Shown: positions 37,207 through 47,410, counted from the stretch's first letter. The stretch is DNA of 64,000 bases from JABDIP01 sp965212545 (GCA_965212545.1 CBDBVB010000024.1:1-64000), one strand, 5' to 3'. The notes: generated from the letters alone by a model not told the origin. Numbers and translations: made by a program.

Positions 37207-37908
37207 ATGAAGATCGTCAGTTTCAAGATTTGCCCCTTTGTTCAACGCGTTACGGCCTTGCTTGAAGCCAAGAGCATCCCCTACGAGATTGAGTTCATAA
37301 GTCTGAGCGACAAGCCGCAATGGTTCCTGGATATCTCGCCGAACGGGCAAGTTCCGGTGCTGATCACCGATCATGGAAAGGCGCTCTTCGAATCCGATGC
37401 GATCGTCGAGTACATCGAGGAAGCATATCCTGCGCTTCAGCAAGAGATTTCGCTCGAGGACAAGGCGACGAACCGAGCATGGAGCTATCTGGCGTCCAAG
37501 AACTATCTGGTTCAATGCAGCGCTCAACGTAGCCCCGACTCAGACGTCCTGAGGGAACGCAGCGAAAAACTCGGAAAGGCATTCGACAGGGTCGAAAGAC
37601 ACCTTGGCGACATGCCCTATTTTGGCGGCGACACGATCGGCATGGTCGACATCGCCTGGCTCCCGCTCCTGCACCGCGCCGATATCATTCAACGCCGATC
37701 CTGTTTTGACTTCATTGGCGATCGGCCCAAGCTGAAGGCGTGGCAGGAATGGCTTCTGAAAACAGGACTGGCGGAAAAGTCGGTTGCCCCCGACTTTGAA
37801 GAGGCGTTTTCCGCATTCTACCTTTCCGACCAGACCTTCCTGGGACGCGGTTGTGCGGTAGACGACTGTTCATCTGGTGAGGCGTGCGCCACCGATGCAT
37901 GCTGCTAG
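37207..37908 (+). CDS. Glutathione S-transferase-like protein with Cys-rich tail
   Basis: 233 residues. The thioredoxin-fold domain begins MKIVSFKICPFVQRV with Cys-9 in a catalytic position as in omega/lambda-type GSTs, and it has NGQVPVLI and LFESDAIVEYI. The helical C-terminal domain follows. The last 18 residues hold five cysteines (C216, C221, C227, C232, C233; ending CATDACC), not normal for a GST. The start at 37207 has AAGGA about 9 bases upstream. Controlled by the divergent Cys-rich ArsR; a thiol-based metal or metalloid detoxification role is inferred. Confidence 0.8.
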   Translation: MKIVSFKICPFVQRVTALLEAKSIPYEIEFISLSDKPQWFLDISPNGQVPVLITDHGKALFESDAIVEYIEEAYPALQQEISLEDKATNRAWSYLASKNYLVQCSAQRSPDSDVLRERSEKLGKAFDRVERHLGDMPYFGGDTIGMVDIAWLPLLHRADIIQRRSCFDFIGDRPKLKAWQEWLLKTGLAEKSVAPDFEEAFSAFYLSDQTFLGRGCAVDDCSSGEACATDACC

Positions 37909-37995
37909 ATCCAGACCCCGGGGCGACGGAACTGGCGTGCCCGGTCTCATTCTGACGACGCTCTGTGCTCCTCGCAATGACGCCGGGGAGAGCGC

Positions 37996-39396
37996 CTAGG
38001 ACTGCGGTGACAGTGTCCAGAGTGTCATCCTTGAGTCCAATCCGCGGATCTCCTGGCCGTCGTGCCGAATGAGGTCCGAAACCACTTGATCGTCACCATT
38101 GGATTCGCTGAGGACCTGTTCCAGTAGATCGTGGGTCGCCGCCAACTCGACCGACAGGTTCCGGGTGAGGGCCTCGACGCGGCTCGCCACGTTCACGGTG
38201 TTGCCGATCACCGCGAATTCCAGGCGGTTCGAGCCGATATCGCCCAGCACCGCCGGGCCGTAATGCAGGCCGAAGCTGGCCTGGATCGGGGGTTCGCCCG
38301 CGGCGGTCCGTTCGGCGTTCCATGTGGCCATCGAGTCGATCATGCTGCGGCCGCAGCGCAGCGCGTTCAGCGCGTCCGCGTCGCTGGCGATTGGAGTACC
38401 GAATGTCGCCATCAGCCCGTCGCCGAGATACTTGTCCAGGGTCCCGTTGTGGCGGAAGACTTCGTCCTCCATGCGCTGGTGGAACTGGCGCAGCGTGGTG
38501 ATGACGTCCTGCGGTGTCTTGTCGGCGGCGTAGCGGGTGAAGCCGACGATGTCGACGAACAGCACGGCGACGTTCTGGGTGCGGATCTGCTTCAGCGGCT
38601 CGTCGTTCTGCGACAGTTCCTCGACCACGTTGGGCGAGAAATAACGGGCGAGATTGGCCCGCTCGCGTTCCAGGGCAGCGTGACCATGGAGCAGCCGGGA
38701 GGTCCGGCGGCCGGATATTGCGAGCGTGACCGTGACGATCAGGAAAACGACGACCTCCTGGATGCGGATGTCGAAATGAGGATTGTTCGGGTCCAGCAGT
38801 TCCGCCAACACCGGGTCGGCGCCGAACGCCGCGTAGGCTGCCTCGCTTAGCGCCGGATAATCGGTCGCCAGCACCGAAGCGAACACGACGGCGATGATCC
38901 AGAATACCGTCGTCCACATCCCCATCGCGAACAGCGTGCGCCAGGAATAGGCCAGCACCGCGACGGCCAGCAGGACGTAGAAATACTTGAACCCGCCATA
39001 GCGGAACGCCATCGCCAGCGGCCAATCGGCGTTCGAGAGCGGGTTCGGCACGATGATCGCGATGGTCATGATCGCCAGGTCGCAATACATCAGCAGGAGC
39101 TCCTGCCGCGATAGCCCGACCCGGGCCACGCGCCGCTGGGCCCAGGCGGTCAGAGCCAGGGCCCCGAGCAGGGCCTGGTAGTAGATGACCTCGAGGCTGG
39201 GGATGATGAACGGCAGCATGATCGCGATCACCGCCAGGGCGATCCAGCGCGCCCGGATGGCCAGTTCCATGCCTTCGCGCTTATGGCGTTCAAGCGCCGC
39301 CTCGGTGAATTTGTTGTCGGCCTCGCTTTCGGTCGGTATGCGTTCAAGCCGACCAAACAGGCCGCGGCGCCGCCCAGGCGCTGCTGGCTCATCCAT
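37996..39396 (-). CDS. Membrane-bound class III adenylate/guanylate cyclase
   Basis: 466 residues. Several membrane segments occupy about residues 45-235, followed by a class III catalytic domain. Its metal-binding Asp residues are in FVDIVGF (near 281) and GDGLMATFG (near 325). EFAVIGNTVNVASRVE supplies the transition-state Asn and Arg. HGHAALERERANLARYFSP links membrane and catalytic parts. Makes cyclic nucleotide on the cytoplasmic side. A GTG at 39432 is an alternative start. Confidence 0.87.
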   Translation of the reverse strand: MDEPAAPGRRRGLFGRLERIPTESEADNKFTEAALERHKREGMELAIRARWIALAVIAIMLPFIIPSLEVIYYQALLGALALTAWAQRRVARVGLSRQELLLMYCDLAIMTIAIIVPNPLSNADWPLAMAFRYGGFKYFYVLLAVAVLAYSWRTLFAMGMWTTVFWIIAVVFASVLATDYPALSEAAYAAFGADPVLAELLDPNNPHFDIRIQEVVVFLIVTVTLAISGRRTSRLLHGHAALERERANLARYFSPNVVEELSQNDEPLKQIRTQNVAVLFVDIVGFTRYAADKTPQDVITTLRQFHQRMEDEVFRHNGTLDKYLGDGLMATFGTPIASDADALNALRCGRSMIDSMATWNAERTAAGEPPIQASFGLHYGPAVLGDIGSNRLEFAVIGNTVNVASRVEALTRNLSVELAATHDLLEQVLSESNGDDQVVSDLIRHDGQEIRGLDSRMTLWTLSPQS

Positions 39397-39550
39397 AGCG
39401 ATCACGCTCCCTGCCGCTCGGTTTTCGGACACCCTTCGGTCTTCGTGCCCTGAACCCGTCGGACAATCAATGGTGGAGAACCGTCAGCCTGCTGGTCGGC
39501 GAGCCCGACGATCGCCTGACGCCAGAAGTAATGGACCCGGATCCTGCTAG

Positions 39551-40447
39551 TTACTCTACCGTATCCGCCTCATCGGGCGGGGCGAGCTTGTCCTGGGTGC
39601 GGTTCTCGAAATCGCTGGCGTCGTGCCGCTCGTGCAACTGCGTTTCGGGCTCGCCCCAGGTGCGGTTGACCATGCGGCCGCGCTGCACCGCCGGGCGCTG
39701 CCGGATGTCGTCGGCCCACCGCACGACGTTCTTGTACGACGCGGCGTCAAGGAACTCGGCCGCGTCGTAGAGCACGCCGCGGACCAGTCCGCCATACCAG
39801 GGCCAGATCGCGATATCGGCGATCGAATAGGCTTCGCCGGCCATGAACGGGTGGTCCGACAGATGGCGGTCCAGCACGTCGAGCTGGCGCTTCACCTCCA
39901 TTGTGAAGCGGTCGATGGGGTACTCCATCTTGGAAGGTGCGTAGCTGTAGAAATGGCCGAAGCCGCCGCCGAGATAGGGTGCCGATCCCATCTGCCAGAA
40001 CAGCCAGCACAGGCACTCGGTCCGGGCCGTGTGGTCCTCCGGGATGAACCGGCCGAATTTTTCCGCCAGATACAGCAGGATGGCGCCGGATTCGAAGACC
40101 CGGGTGGGTGTCGCCGTCGAATGGTCGACCAGGGCGGGGATCTTCGAGTTCGGATTGGCGTCCACGAAACCGCTGCCGAACTGTTCGCCGTCGCCGATCT
40201 TGATGAGATGCGCATCGTACTCTGCGCCGGTCTCGCCGAGGGCCAGCAGCTCTTCCAGCATGATGGTGACCTTTTGCCCGTTGGGCGTCGCCAGGGAGTA
40301 GAGCTGGAGGGGATGTCTGCCGACCGGCAGGTCCTTCTCGTGGGTCGGCCCGGCAATCGGTCGATTGATGCCGGCCCACTTGCCGCCGCTATCGGCCTCC
40401 CACGTCCAGACCTTGGGCGGTTCGTATTCGTCGGCCTCACTCATCAT
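39551..40447 (-). CDS. YghU-like glutathione S-transferase (disulfide-bond oxidoreductase type)
   Basis: 298 residues, similar to E. coli YghU: KVWTWEADSGGKWAGINRPI at the N-terminus, LYSLATPNGQKVTIMLEELL with the TPNG glutathione-binding motif, NPNSKIPALVD and ESGAILLYLAEKFG. Probably reduces disulfides or peroxides with glutathione. GAGGA lies 6 bases before the ATG. Confidence 0.87.
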   Translation of the reverse strand: MMSEADEYEPPKVWTWEADSGGKWAGINRPIAGPTHEKDLPVGRHPLQLYSLATPNGQKVTIMLEELLALGETGAEYDAHLIKIGDGEQFGSGFVDANPNSKIPALVDHSTATPTRVFESGAILLYLAEKFGRFIPEDHTARTECLCWLFWQMGSAPYLGGGFGHFYSYAPSKMEYPIDRFTMEVKRQLDVLDRHLSDHPFMAGEAYSIADIAIWPWYGGLVRGVLYDAAEFLDAASYKNVVRWADDIRQRPAVQRGRMVNRTWGEPETQLHERHDASDFENRTQDKLAPPDEADTVE

Positions 40448-40705
40448 CGATGTCCTCGTTCCTGTCCGTTAGCATGTGAGCCCTCGGCAGAGTCACCTCG
40501 GGACGTGGGCCTATGACCCTTCCTAGGGTCGAGATACTAGCGCAACGCCAATGGCGTGTGTGTTCGACCGCCGTGATCGTCGGCAAATACGGCGCATCCG
40601 CCGACGGGTCACACGGTCGCCAGGGCCGGTCTTGTGTTGCGTCAAGGTTCTGTTGACGAGATTGGGCTATGATCATGCCGTCGAATCCGATGTGAGGAGG
40701 CGATC

Positions 40706-41047
40706 GTGCCTCGTTTCACCTGGCCGGCTACACTGATTCTCGTCGCCGGGCTCGCCGCCTGCCAGACTGCCGATCCGGGCGCCGAAACGGCTGATCTGGC
40801 CGTGGGCGATGTCGAGACCGGACGCGACACGGCGATGGATTGGTGCGGCGGATGCCACATGATCGGCGCCGGCAACGCGCCCGAGGGCGAGCCGCCGTCA
40901 TTCGCCGAACTCCTCGAGCTTCGGTCGCCGGACTCGATTCGCCACTACCTCACCTGGGAACGCCATCCGGCGATGCCCGCACTGGCCCTCGAGGACCAGG
41001 ATATCGAGGATCTGGTCGCCTATTTCAGCTATCTGCAGGATCGGTAG
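40706..41047 (+). CDS. Small lipoprotein cytochrome c
   Basis: 113 residues. Lipobox LAAC at about residue 19, then a CxxCH haem site (CGGCHMIGAG) near 47-51 and a distal Met ligand in HPAMPALALEDQDIEDLVAYF. GTG start with GGAGG 5 bases upstream. Likely a periplasmic, membrane-anchored electron carrier. Confidence 0.82.
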   Translation: MPRFTWPATLILVAGLAACQTADPGAETADLAVGDVETGRDTAMDWCGGCHMIGAGNAPEGEPPSFAELLELRSPDSIRHYLTWERHPAMPALALEDQDIEDLVAYFSYLQDR

Positions 41048-41110
41048 CAACTCGCCCGACGGCCGGCGCTTCAGCCTTCCTTAACCACGATTGCCGACAC
41101 TGGCGCGATC

Positions 41111-41605
41111 ATGCCAGCAGACGGTGAATTCGAGCTTGCGGGCGGTCGCGTCGAGTTGCGCGGCGGCGCCCTGGTCGCGGCAAGCGGGATCGGCGTGGTG
41201 GTCGTGCTCTGGCTGGTGGCCTATCTGTCCGGCCTGGCGCCATGGCTCGGCTTCATGGACAAGTCCTACCGGAATATCTCAGCTGGAGCGGTCACCATCG
41301 CCGGGCAGACGTCGTCCGGCAGCGCATTCGGCCCGACAAGCTTCGCCTTCCTCGCCGGTCAGGAAGTCTATGTCGACTACGACATCACGCTCAGGCGCGG
41401 TGCGGTGCTGATCAACGTCCTGGAATATGCCGGGATGGAGCACACGCTCTGGCATACCGTGACGCGGTCCGGATCGGGCACGGCGTCGGTGCGCATTCCA
41501 CGAACCGGGCTGTACCACATCACCGTCGAGCCGACCGTGGTCGGCGGCGTCGGGCAAGGCTACGACCTGGACATTTCCGCCAGCTGGGGCGCCCGCTGGC
41601 CCTGA
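41111..41605 (+). CDS. Single-pass membrane protein of unknown function
   Basis: 164 residues. One membrane helix (about 20-42, ASGIGVVVVLWLVAYLSGL) is followed by a beta-rich exported domain (FLAGQEVYVDYDI, GLYHITVEPTVVGG). No family recognised. Located between the lipoprotein cytochrome c and PuuD genes. Confidence 0.55.
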   Translation: MPADGEFELAGGRVELRGGALVAASGIGVVVVLWLVAYLSGLAPWLGFMDKSYRNISAGAVTIAGQTSSGSAFGPTSFAFLAGQEVYVDYDITLRRGAVLINVLEYAGMEHTLWHTVTRSGSGTASVRIPRTGLYHITVEPTVVGGVGQGYDLDISASWGARWP

Positions 41606-41849
41606 TCCTGCAGTTTCTGCGACAGCCGACGGCGCATGCTGCCGATCATCGATGCCTTATGCGACCGGCCTGTGGAAGCCCCAATTCAGCGACATTCGAC
41701 AGGACGTGATCCTGCGATTCCACGCCGTCAGTGTAGCCGAGCCCGGGCGAACGTTATAAAACGCGACTCTGTGCGTCGCCCGATGGGGTCGCGGCGTCTG
41801 GTCATGCGTCCGGCCTCTTCCGGCCGGGACGTCAGCAGGGTCTGGGGAT

Positions 41850-43055
41850 ATGTACGGCATCTTGTGGGAATGGGTCGACCTGTCGGTGCGCTGGCTGCAT
41901 GTGATCGCCGGCATCGCCTGGATCGGCAGTTCGTTCTATTTCGTTCATCTCGACCTGAGCCTTAAGGCTCGCGATGGGCTGCCCGAAGGCGCCGGCGGTG
42001 AGACCTGGCAGGTTCATGGCGGCGGCTTCTACAACATGGTGAAGTACCTGGTCGCCCCGTCGCGCATGCCGGACCAGCTGACCTGGTTCAAATGGGAGGC
42101 CTATACCACCTGGATCAGCGGCATGGCGTTGCTGGTGCTGGTCTACTACATGGGTGCCGAACTCTACCTGATTGACCAGGATGTGCTGTCTGTCTCGCCG
42201 ATGATGGCCTCCTCGATCAGCCTCGGCGGGCTTGTCATCGGATGGATCGTCTACGATGTGCTGTGCCGCTCGCCACTGGGCCGCGACGACCGTGTGCTGG
42301 CGGCGGCGGGACTGGTCTTCCTGGTGGCGCTGGCCTGGGGATTCACCCAGCTGTTCAGCGCCCGCGGCGCGTATACGCAGATGGGCGCGCTGATCGGCAC
42401 CATGATGGTGGCGAACGTCTTTTTCGTCATTATCCCGAACCAGAAGAAGGTCGTCGCCGAGTTGATCGCCGGGGGCACGCCAGAGCCGAAACTCGGCCGG
42501 CAGGCCAAACAGCGCTCGCTGCACAACAACTATCTCACCCTGCCAGTGGTGTTCGTGATGATCTCGAACCACTATCCACTGGCCTTCGCCAGCCGATGGA
42601 ACTGGGTAATCCTGTCAATCGTCCTCGTCCTCGGCGCGGTGATCCGGCATTTCTTCAACGCCCGCCATCGCGGTGAGGCCAGCCCCTGGTGGACCTGGGC
42701 CGTCGCCGTGGCCGGCATGGCTGCGATCGTCTGGCTGAGCGCTCAGCCGCCGGCGAACACGAGCGCGCGCCTTGAACCATCGTCTGATCCAGCGCAATTC
42801 GCCGCGGTCCAGGAGGTCATAGAGTTCCGCTGCGGTATGTGCCACGCCGCCGAGCCCTTGTGGTATCCGATGACGGTGCCGCCCAAGGGCGTGATGCTGG
42901 AGACGCCCGAACAGATTCGGGCGTATGCGCGACAGATCGAGATGCAGGTCGTGCGAACCCATGCCATGCCGCCCGGCAACATCACCGGGATTTCCGACGA
43001 GGAACGGCAGATGCTGGCCGCATGGATCGCCGACGGGGCCGCCGGACCCAAGTGA
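41850..43055 (+). CDS. puuD: Urate hydroxylase PuuD (membrane protein with cytochrome c domain)
   Basis: 401 residues. The membrane part begins LWEWVDLSVRWLHVIAGIAWIGSSFYFVHLD, typical of the PuuD urate oxidase domain, with about eight helices to residue 300. The C-terminal cytochrome c domain carries CGMCHAAEP near 329 and a Met ligand in HAMPPGNITG. Oxidises urate with electrons passed to the respiratory chain. No other purine genes lie nearby. Confidence 0.88.
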   Translation: MYGILWEWVDLSVRWLHVIAGIAWIGSSFYFVHLDLSLKARDGLPEGAGGETWQVHGGGFYNMVKYLVAPSRMPDQLTWFKWEAYTTWISGMALLVLVYYMGAELYLIDQDVLSVSPMMASSISLGGLVIGWIVYDVLCRSPLGRDDRVLAAAGLVFLVALAWGFTQLFSARGAYTQMGALIGTMMVANVFFVIIPNQKKVVAELIAGGTPEPKLGRQAKQRSLHNNYLTLPVVFVMISNHYPLAFASRWNWVILSIVLVLGAVIRHFFNARHRGEASPWWTWAVAVAGMAAIVWLSAQPPANTSARLEPSSDPAQFAAVQEVIEFRCGMCHAAEPLWYPMTVPPKGVMLETPEQIRAYARQIEMQVVRTHAMPPGNITGISDEERQMLAAWIADGAAGPK

Positions 43056-43102
43056 CGGCTGGGCCCCGCTTCAAGCCGCGGGATCATCGGAGGAGATCGA
43101 TC

Positions 43103-43990
43103 GTGGATCGGTTGGACAACGTACTTCAATACACCGCACGCACCGTCGAGGCGACGCTCGATGAACTGTTGCCGCCGGTCGCCGGACCGCGCGGCCGGGT
43201 CGTCGAGGCAATGCGTTATAGTTGCCTGGGCGGCGGCAAGCGGCTGCGGCCGTTGCTGGTGATCTCCAGCGCCGGCCTGTTCGACGTTCCGGAATCCGGC
43301 GCGTTGAGGACCGCAGCGGTGATCGAGATGATCCACTGCTACAGCCTGATCCATGACGATCTGCCGGCAATGGACGACGCCGATCTCAGGCGCGGTCGGC
43401 CTTCGGTGCATCGCGCCTTCGACGAGGCGACGGCGATCCTGGCGGGCGACGGGCTGTTGACCGAGGCGTTCGCGGTGCTGGCCGACCTGCGCACCGCCGA
43501 GCAGCCGAATGTGCGCGCCGAACTGGTCGCGGCGCTGGCCGAGGCGGCCGGGCCGGCCGGCATGGTCGGCGGCCAGATGATCGACCTGTCCGATGAGCGC
43601 GGCTCCCTCGATCTGGCCGGCATTACCGAGCTGCAACGGCTCAAGACAGGCGCGATCATCGCTTTCTCCTGCGCGGCCGGCGGAATCCTGGGCCAGGCCG
43701 ACCCGGACGACAGGGCGGCGTTGGACGGTTATGCCGGCGATCTCGGCCTGGCCTTCCAGATCGTCGACGATCTGCTGGACACCGAGGCCTCGACGGAAGA
43801 TCTGGGCAAGCCGGCTGGCCAGGACGCCGCCGCAGGAAAGGCCACCTTCGTCGGGCTGCTGGGTGCGGAGGCGGCGCGGGAAAAAGCGCGCGCCCTGATT
43901 GGCTCGGCGGAGCGGCGGCTAGAACGATTTGGCGAGCGTGGATCGGTGCTGCGTCAGATTGCGCGCTTCGTTGTCGATCGGCGGAACTGA
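43103..43990 (+). CDS. ispA: Polyprenyl (farnesyl) diphosphate synthase
   Basis: 295-residue trans-prenyl transferase. First aspartate-rich motif IHDDLPAMDDADLRRGRPS, second FQIVDDLLD, and the KTG motif LKTGAIIAFS. GTG start with GGAGGAGA 6 bases upstream. Makes C15 (or C20) diphosphate from C5 units. At the edge of the hopanoid locus, it probably supplies farnesyl diphosphate for squalene. Chain length is inferred from similarity to IspA. Confidence 0.87.
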   Translation: MDRLDNVLQYTARTVEATLDELLPPVAGPRGRVVEAMRYSCLGGGKRLRPLLVISSAGLFDVPESGALRTAAVIEMIHCYSLIHDDLPAMDDADLRRGRPSVHRAFDEATAILAGDGLLTEAFAVLADLRTAEQPNVRAELVAALAEAAGPAGMVGGQMIDLSDERGSLDLAGITELQRLKTGAIIAFSCAAGGILGQADPDDRAALDGYAGDLGLAFQIVDDLLDTEASTEDLGKPAGQDAAAGKATFVGLLGAEAAREKARALIGSAERRLERFGERGSVLRQIARFVVDRRN

Positions 43991-44030
43991 TATGACCGCC
44001 CTGCGGCGACCGGCGGGCCTGTGGCGACGA

Positions 44031-44654
44031 TCAGCCGGACTCGGCTTTCAGATCGGAAATCCGGCCTTCCAGGCGCATCATCAGTCCGTCATAGCCCTCG
44101 CTGTCGAGGATCGATGTGTACTCAGATCGCCGGGTGGCGAGTTCGCTGATGGTGCCGTCGAGATAGATGTCGAAGATCCTCCAAGTGCCGGAATTGGCGC
44201 GCAACAGGTAGTCAAGTATCACCACCTCGCCGTCGCCGGTGATGATTCGCGACCGGACCAGCATCGAACCGCGCGCCGCCGCTTCCTCGGAGTCGATCTC
44301 GAACTGCTCGCCGGCGAAGCCATTGAAACGGCTTGCATATGTTGCAATGCTGAAGCGGGCGAAGGCGTCGGTCAGGCCGTCGCGCTGCTCCGGCGCCAGG
44401 GTCCGCCAATGCCCGCCGGCCGCGACGCGGGTCATGGTCGAAAATGCGAACAGGTCGTTGAGTACCGGCTCCAGGCGATCGTAACGACCGGAGAGTCCCA
44501 GCGTATCGGCCTCCTTCATGACATCAAGCAGCGCATCGTTCAGGCGTTGTACGACGGCGGTCGGCGTGCCCTGTGCGTTCTGGGCCAGGGCGGGCAGGGA
44601 CAGCATGGGCCCCGTCATCAGCAGCAGGCAAAGTCGTGCGATCCATTCGCGCAT
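44031..44654 (-). CDS. hpnM: HpnM, MlaC/Ttg2D-like periplasmic lipid-binding protein
   Basis: 207 residues. Signal peptide to about residue 25 (LCLLLMTGPMLSLPALAQ). The mature part has the MlaC-family pattern: FAFSTMTRVAAGGHWRTLAPEQRDGL and ANSGTWRIFDIYLDGTISELATRRSEY. Beside hpnN and hpnA it is best called HpnM, thought to help hopanoid trafficking. It is divergent from hpnN rather than co-directional. Confidence 0.82.
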   Translation of the reverse strand: MREWIARLCLLLMTGPMLSLPALAQNAQGTPTAVVQRLNDALLDVMKEADTLGLSGRYDRLEPVLNDLFAFSTMTRVAAGGHWRTLAPEQRDGLTDAFARFSIATYASRFNGFAGEQFEIDSEEAAARGSMLVRSRIITGDGEVVILDYLLRANSGTWRIFDIYLDGTISELATRRSEYTSILDSEGYDGLMMRLEGRISDLKAESG

Positions 44655-44794
44655 GGTGGTGATCCGTGTTTCCGGGCCGGCGGCAATGCCGGGCATCCTA
44701 TGTGGCGGTCGCGTACAAATGAAGGCCGTCGATGGCCGAAGGCCCTCCGCTTGTCGCATCGACATTCCGTTCCCCGGCAGCGTGGGGCCGGACA

Positions 44795-47410
44795 ATGACG
44801 AAGCCCATGGCCGAATTCTCCTCCGGTCGGCTGCGCCGATCGGTAGCGCAGTTGGTCGCCGTGTCCGTCCGATGGGCGTGGATCGTGATCTTGGCCGCTG
44901 TCGCGCTGACGGTCGTAGGGGGTCTGTACACGGCGCGGAACCTTACGATCGATTCCGACACGCGGGACATGATCGATTCCAGCGTCGCGTTTCGCCAGAA
45001 CGACGATGCGTTCAATGCGGCGTTTCCGCAGTTCGCGAATTTCGTGCTCGTCGTCATCGACGGGCCGAGCATCGAACGGGTCGAGCTTGCAGCCCGCCGC
45101 CTGGAACAGCGCATCCTCGCCGAGAGCGACCTGTTCCGCACAGTCTATCGTCCGGGATCGGAGCCGTTCTTCCAGCAGAACGGACTGCTGTTCCTCGGCG
45201 TCGATGAGTTGTCGGAATTGGCCGACCGGCTCGCCGCCGCCCAGCCCTTCCTCGGTGCGCTGGTCGACGACCCGACCTTGCGCGGCTTCTTTCAGATGAT
45301 GACGCTTGCCCTGTCTCAGGACGACCCAGCGGCCGCCCAGGCGGCGCTGCCGGTGCTCGATGCGATGGCGGAAGTCGCTGAGGCCCAACAGCGCGGCAGT
45401 CCGCGCGATCTTTCCTGGCAGGGACTGCTGGGCGGGGATGCCTTGGCGGCTGGCCGGGCGCTGCTGGTCGTTCAGCCTGCATTTGACTATGGTTCGATAA
45501 AACCGGCCGAGGCGGCGATCGACCGATTGCGGGCGCTGGTGCAGTTGGTGCACGCCGAATACGGACTGCCGTTGAACTTTCGTTTCACCGGACCGGCCGC
45601 CCTGGATCAGGAGGAACTGGAAAGCGCCGAACTCGGCGGCCGCTCGGCCGGTGTCCTGTCACTGATTCTGGTCTCAGTCCTTCTGACGATCGGCTTGCGG
45701 TCGGTGGTCCCGGTCGTCGCCACGGCCATCACCTTGCTGATGGGGCTGACCTGGACGGCCGCTTTCGCAACTGTGGCGATCGGCCAGTTGAACATCATCT
45801 CGGTCGCCTTCGCGGTGCTGTTCATCGGACTGGGGGTCGACTTCGGCATTCATTTCTGCCTGCGCTATCGCGAGGAGGCGGCGAAGGTCGGCGATCGCCG
45901 GGCGGCCCTTCCGATCGCCGCGGCGGCCATCGCCGGCGCTTTGTTCCTGAGCGCGCTGTCTGCAGCAGCCGGTTTCTACTCGTTTCTGCCGACCGATTAT
46001 CGCGGGCTGGCCGAACTGGGACTGATCGCGGGGAGCGGCATGTTCATTGCCCTGTTCGCGAATATGACGGTCCTGCCTGCGCTGCTGTCTGTGGCGCCGA
46101 TGAGGCTGGGTGGTGGCAACGGGCCCAGGCGCTGGACGCCCCCAATTCACGAGCGGACCCTGGCCCAGGGTGTGGTGGCGGGCGCGGTCGTCATTGCCAT
46201 CGGCGCCCTGGTGGCCATACCGTTCGCACGGTTCGACTACAACCCGCTGCACCTGAAGAACCAGGAATCTGAGTCGGTCGCCACATTCCTCGATCTGGCG
46301 AGCGACCCGGATACGCCGGTCTATATGATCAATGTCCTGGCTGCGGACCTGGCGACTGCGGATGCGTCCGCGGCAGGCCTGGCCGACGTACCGGAAGTCA
46401 AAGACGCCGTGACCCTGTCCAGCTTTGTGCCGCAGGACCAGGACGAGAAGCTGGCGATAATCGACGATCTTTCGATCTTCATGGGGCCGTCGCTCGGCCG
46501 GCCAAGTTACACCCTGACCGGCAGGGCCGAGCGCCGCGCCGCGCTCGATGCCCTGGACCGGCAATTGGCGATCGTCGCCGCCAAGGATCAGGGCGACCTG
46601 TCCGTCGCCGTCGCAAGATTGCGCGCCAGCCTTGCCGCGATCGGCCGCGACGACGAGACGCTGACTTTCCTGGAGGGTCGGCTGCTGGTCAATCTGCCGC
46701 TTGCGCTGGAGCGTCTGGTCAGCGCCCTGTCAGCGGAGCCGGTCACATTCGATGGCCTGCCCGAGGACCTGCGGTCGCGGTGGGTGAACCCCGACGGTCT
46801 TGCCAGGGTCGAGGTGATTCCGTCCACGGCCATCACCGACAACCAGACGCTGTCTGCGTTCGTCGATGCGGTGATGGCCGTCATTCCGGATGCAACCGGG
46901 GTGCCGGTGGTGATCACCGAAGCCGGCAAGGCGGTGGTGATCGCGTTCCTCCAGGCGACGGCCATCGCCCTGGTCCTGATCACCGTGATCCTGGCGGTGG
47001 TGCTGCGCAGATTGCATGACGTGGTCCTCGTGCTGGCGCCGCTGGCTTTCTCGGCGGTGCTGACCGTGGCGGTCGCCGTCGTCCTCGGGCTGCAGTTCAA
47101 CTTCGCCAATATCATCGCCCTGCCCCTGCTGCTCGGGCTGGGCGTGAGCGCCGGCATCCATCTGGTCCTGCGCTGGCGCGAGCTCGGCCCTGGGGGCGGC
47201 ATCCTGGCGAGCAGCACGTCGCGGGCCGTGCTGTTCAGCGCCCTCACAACGGCGGCGGCCTTCGGTAGCCTGGCATTTTCCGGACACCGCGGCATGAACA
47301 GCATGGGCCAGTTGCTGTCGGTGGCCATCGCCTGCACTCTGGTTGCGATGCTGATCGTGCTGCCCGCCCTGCTGACGCTGACGCCGCCGCACCAAAAGGA
47401 TGAGCCATGA
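44795..47410 (+). CDS. hpnN: HpnN, hopanoid RND-family transporter
   Basis: 871-residue MMPL/RND membrane protein with 12 expected membrane segments in two groups and two large periplasmic domains. TM1 is near residues 25-45. GLGVDFGIHFCLRYREEA in the first group and LLGLGVSAGIHLVLRWRELG in the second are typical. In other bacteria HpnN moves hopanoids to the outer membrane. The start may instead be ATG 44732, which has GAAGG 6 bases upstream. It overlaps the upstream ATG of the following reading frame. Confidence 0.88.
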   Translation: MTKPMAEFSSGRLRRSVAQLVAVSVRWAWIVILAAVALTVVGGLYTARNLTIDSDTRDMIDSSVAFRQNDDAFNAAFPQFANFVLVVIDGPSIERVELAARRLEQRILAESDLFRTVYRPGSEPFFQQNGLLFLGVDELSELADRLAAAQPFLGALVDDPTLRGFFQMMTLALSQDDPAAAQAALPVLDAMAEVAEAQQRGSPRDLSWQGLLGGDALAAGRALLVVQPAFDYGSIKPAEAAIDRLRALVQLVHAEYGLPLNFRFTGPAALDQEELESAELGGRSAGVLSLILVSVLLTIGLRSVVPVVATAITLLMGLTWTAAFATVAIGQLNIISVAFAVLFIGLGVDFGIHFCLRYREEAAKVGDRRAALPIAAAAIAGALFLSALSAAAGFYSFLPTDYRGLAELGLIAGSGMFIALFANMTVLPALLSVAPMRLGGGNGPRRWTPPIHERTLAQGVVAGAVVIAIGALVAIPFARFDYNPLHLKNQESESVATFLDLASDPDTPVYMINVLAADLATADASAAGLADVPEVKDAVTLSSFVPQDQDEKLAIIDDLSIFMGPSLGRPSYTLTGRAERRAALDALDRQLAIVAAKDQGDLSVAVARLRASLAAIGRDDETLTFLEGRLLVNLPLALERLVSALSAEPVTFDGLPEDLRSRWVNPDGLARVEVIPSTAITDNQTLSAFVDAVMAVIPDATGVPVVITEAGKAVVIAFLQATAIALVLITVILAVVLRRLHDVVLVLAPLAFSAVLTVAVAVVLGLQFNFANIIALPLLLGLGVSAGIHLVLRWRELGPGGGILASSTSRAVLFSALTTAAAFGSLAFSGHRGMNSMGQLLSVAIACTLVAMLIVLPALLTLTPPHQKDEP

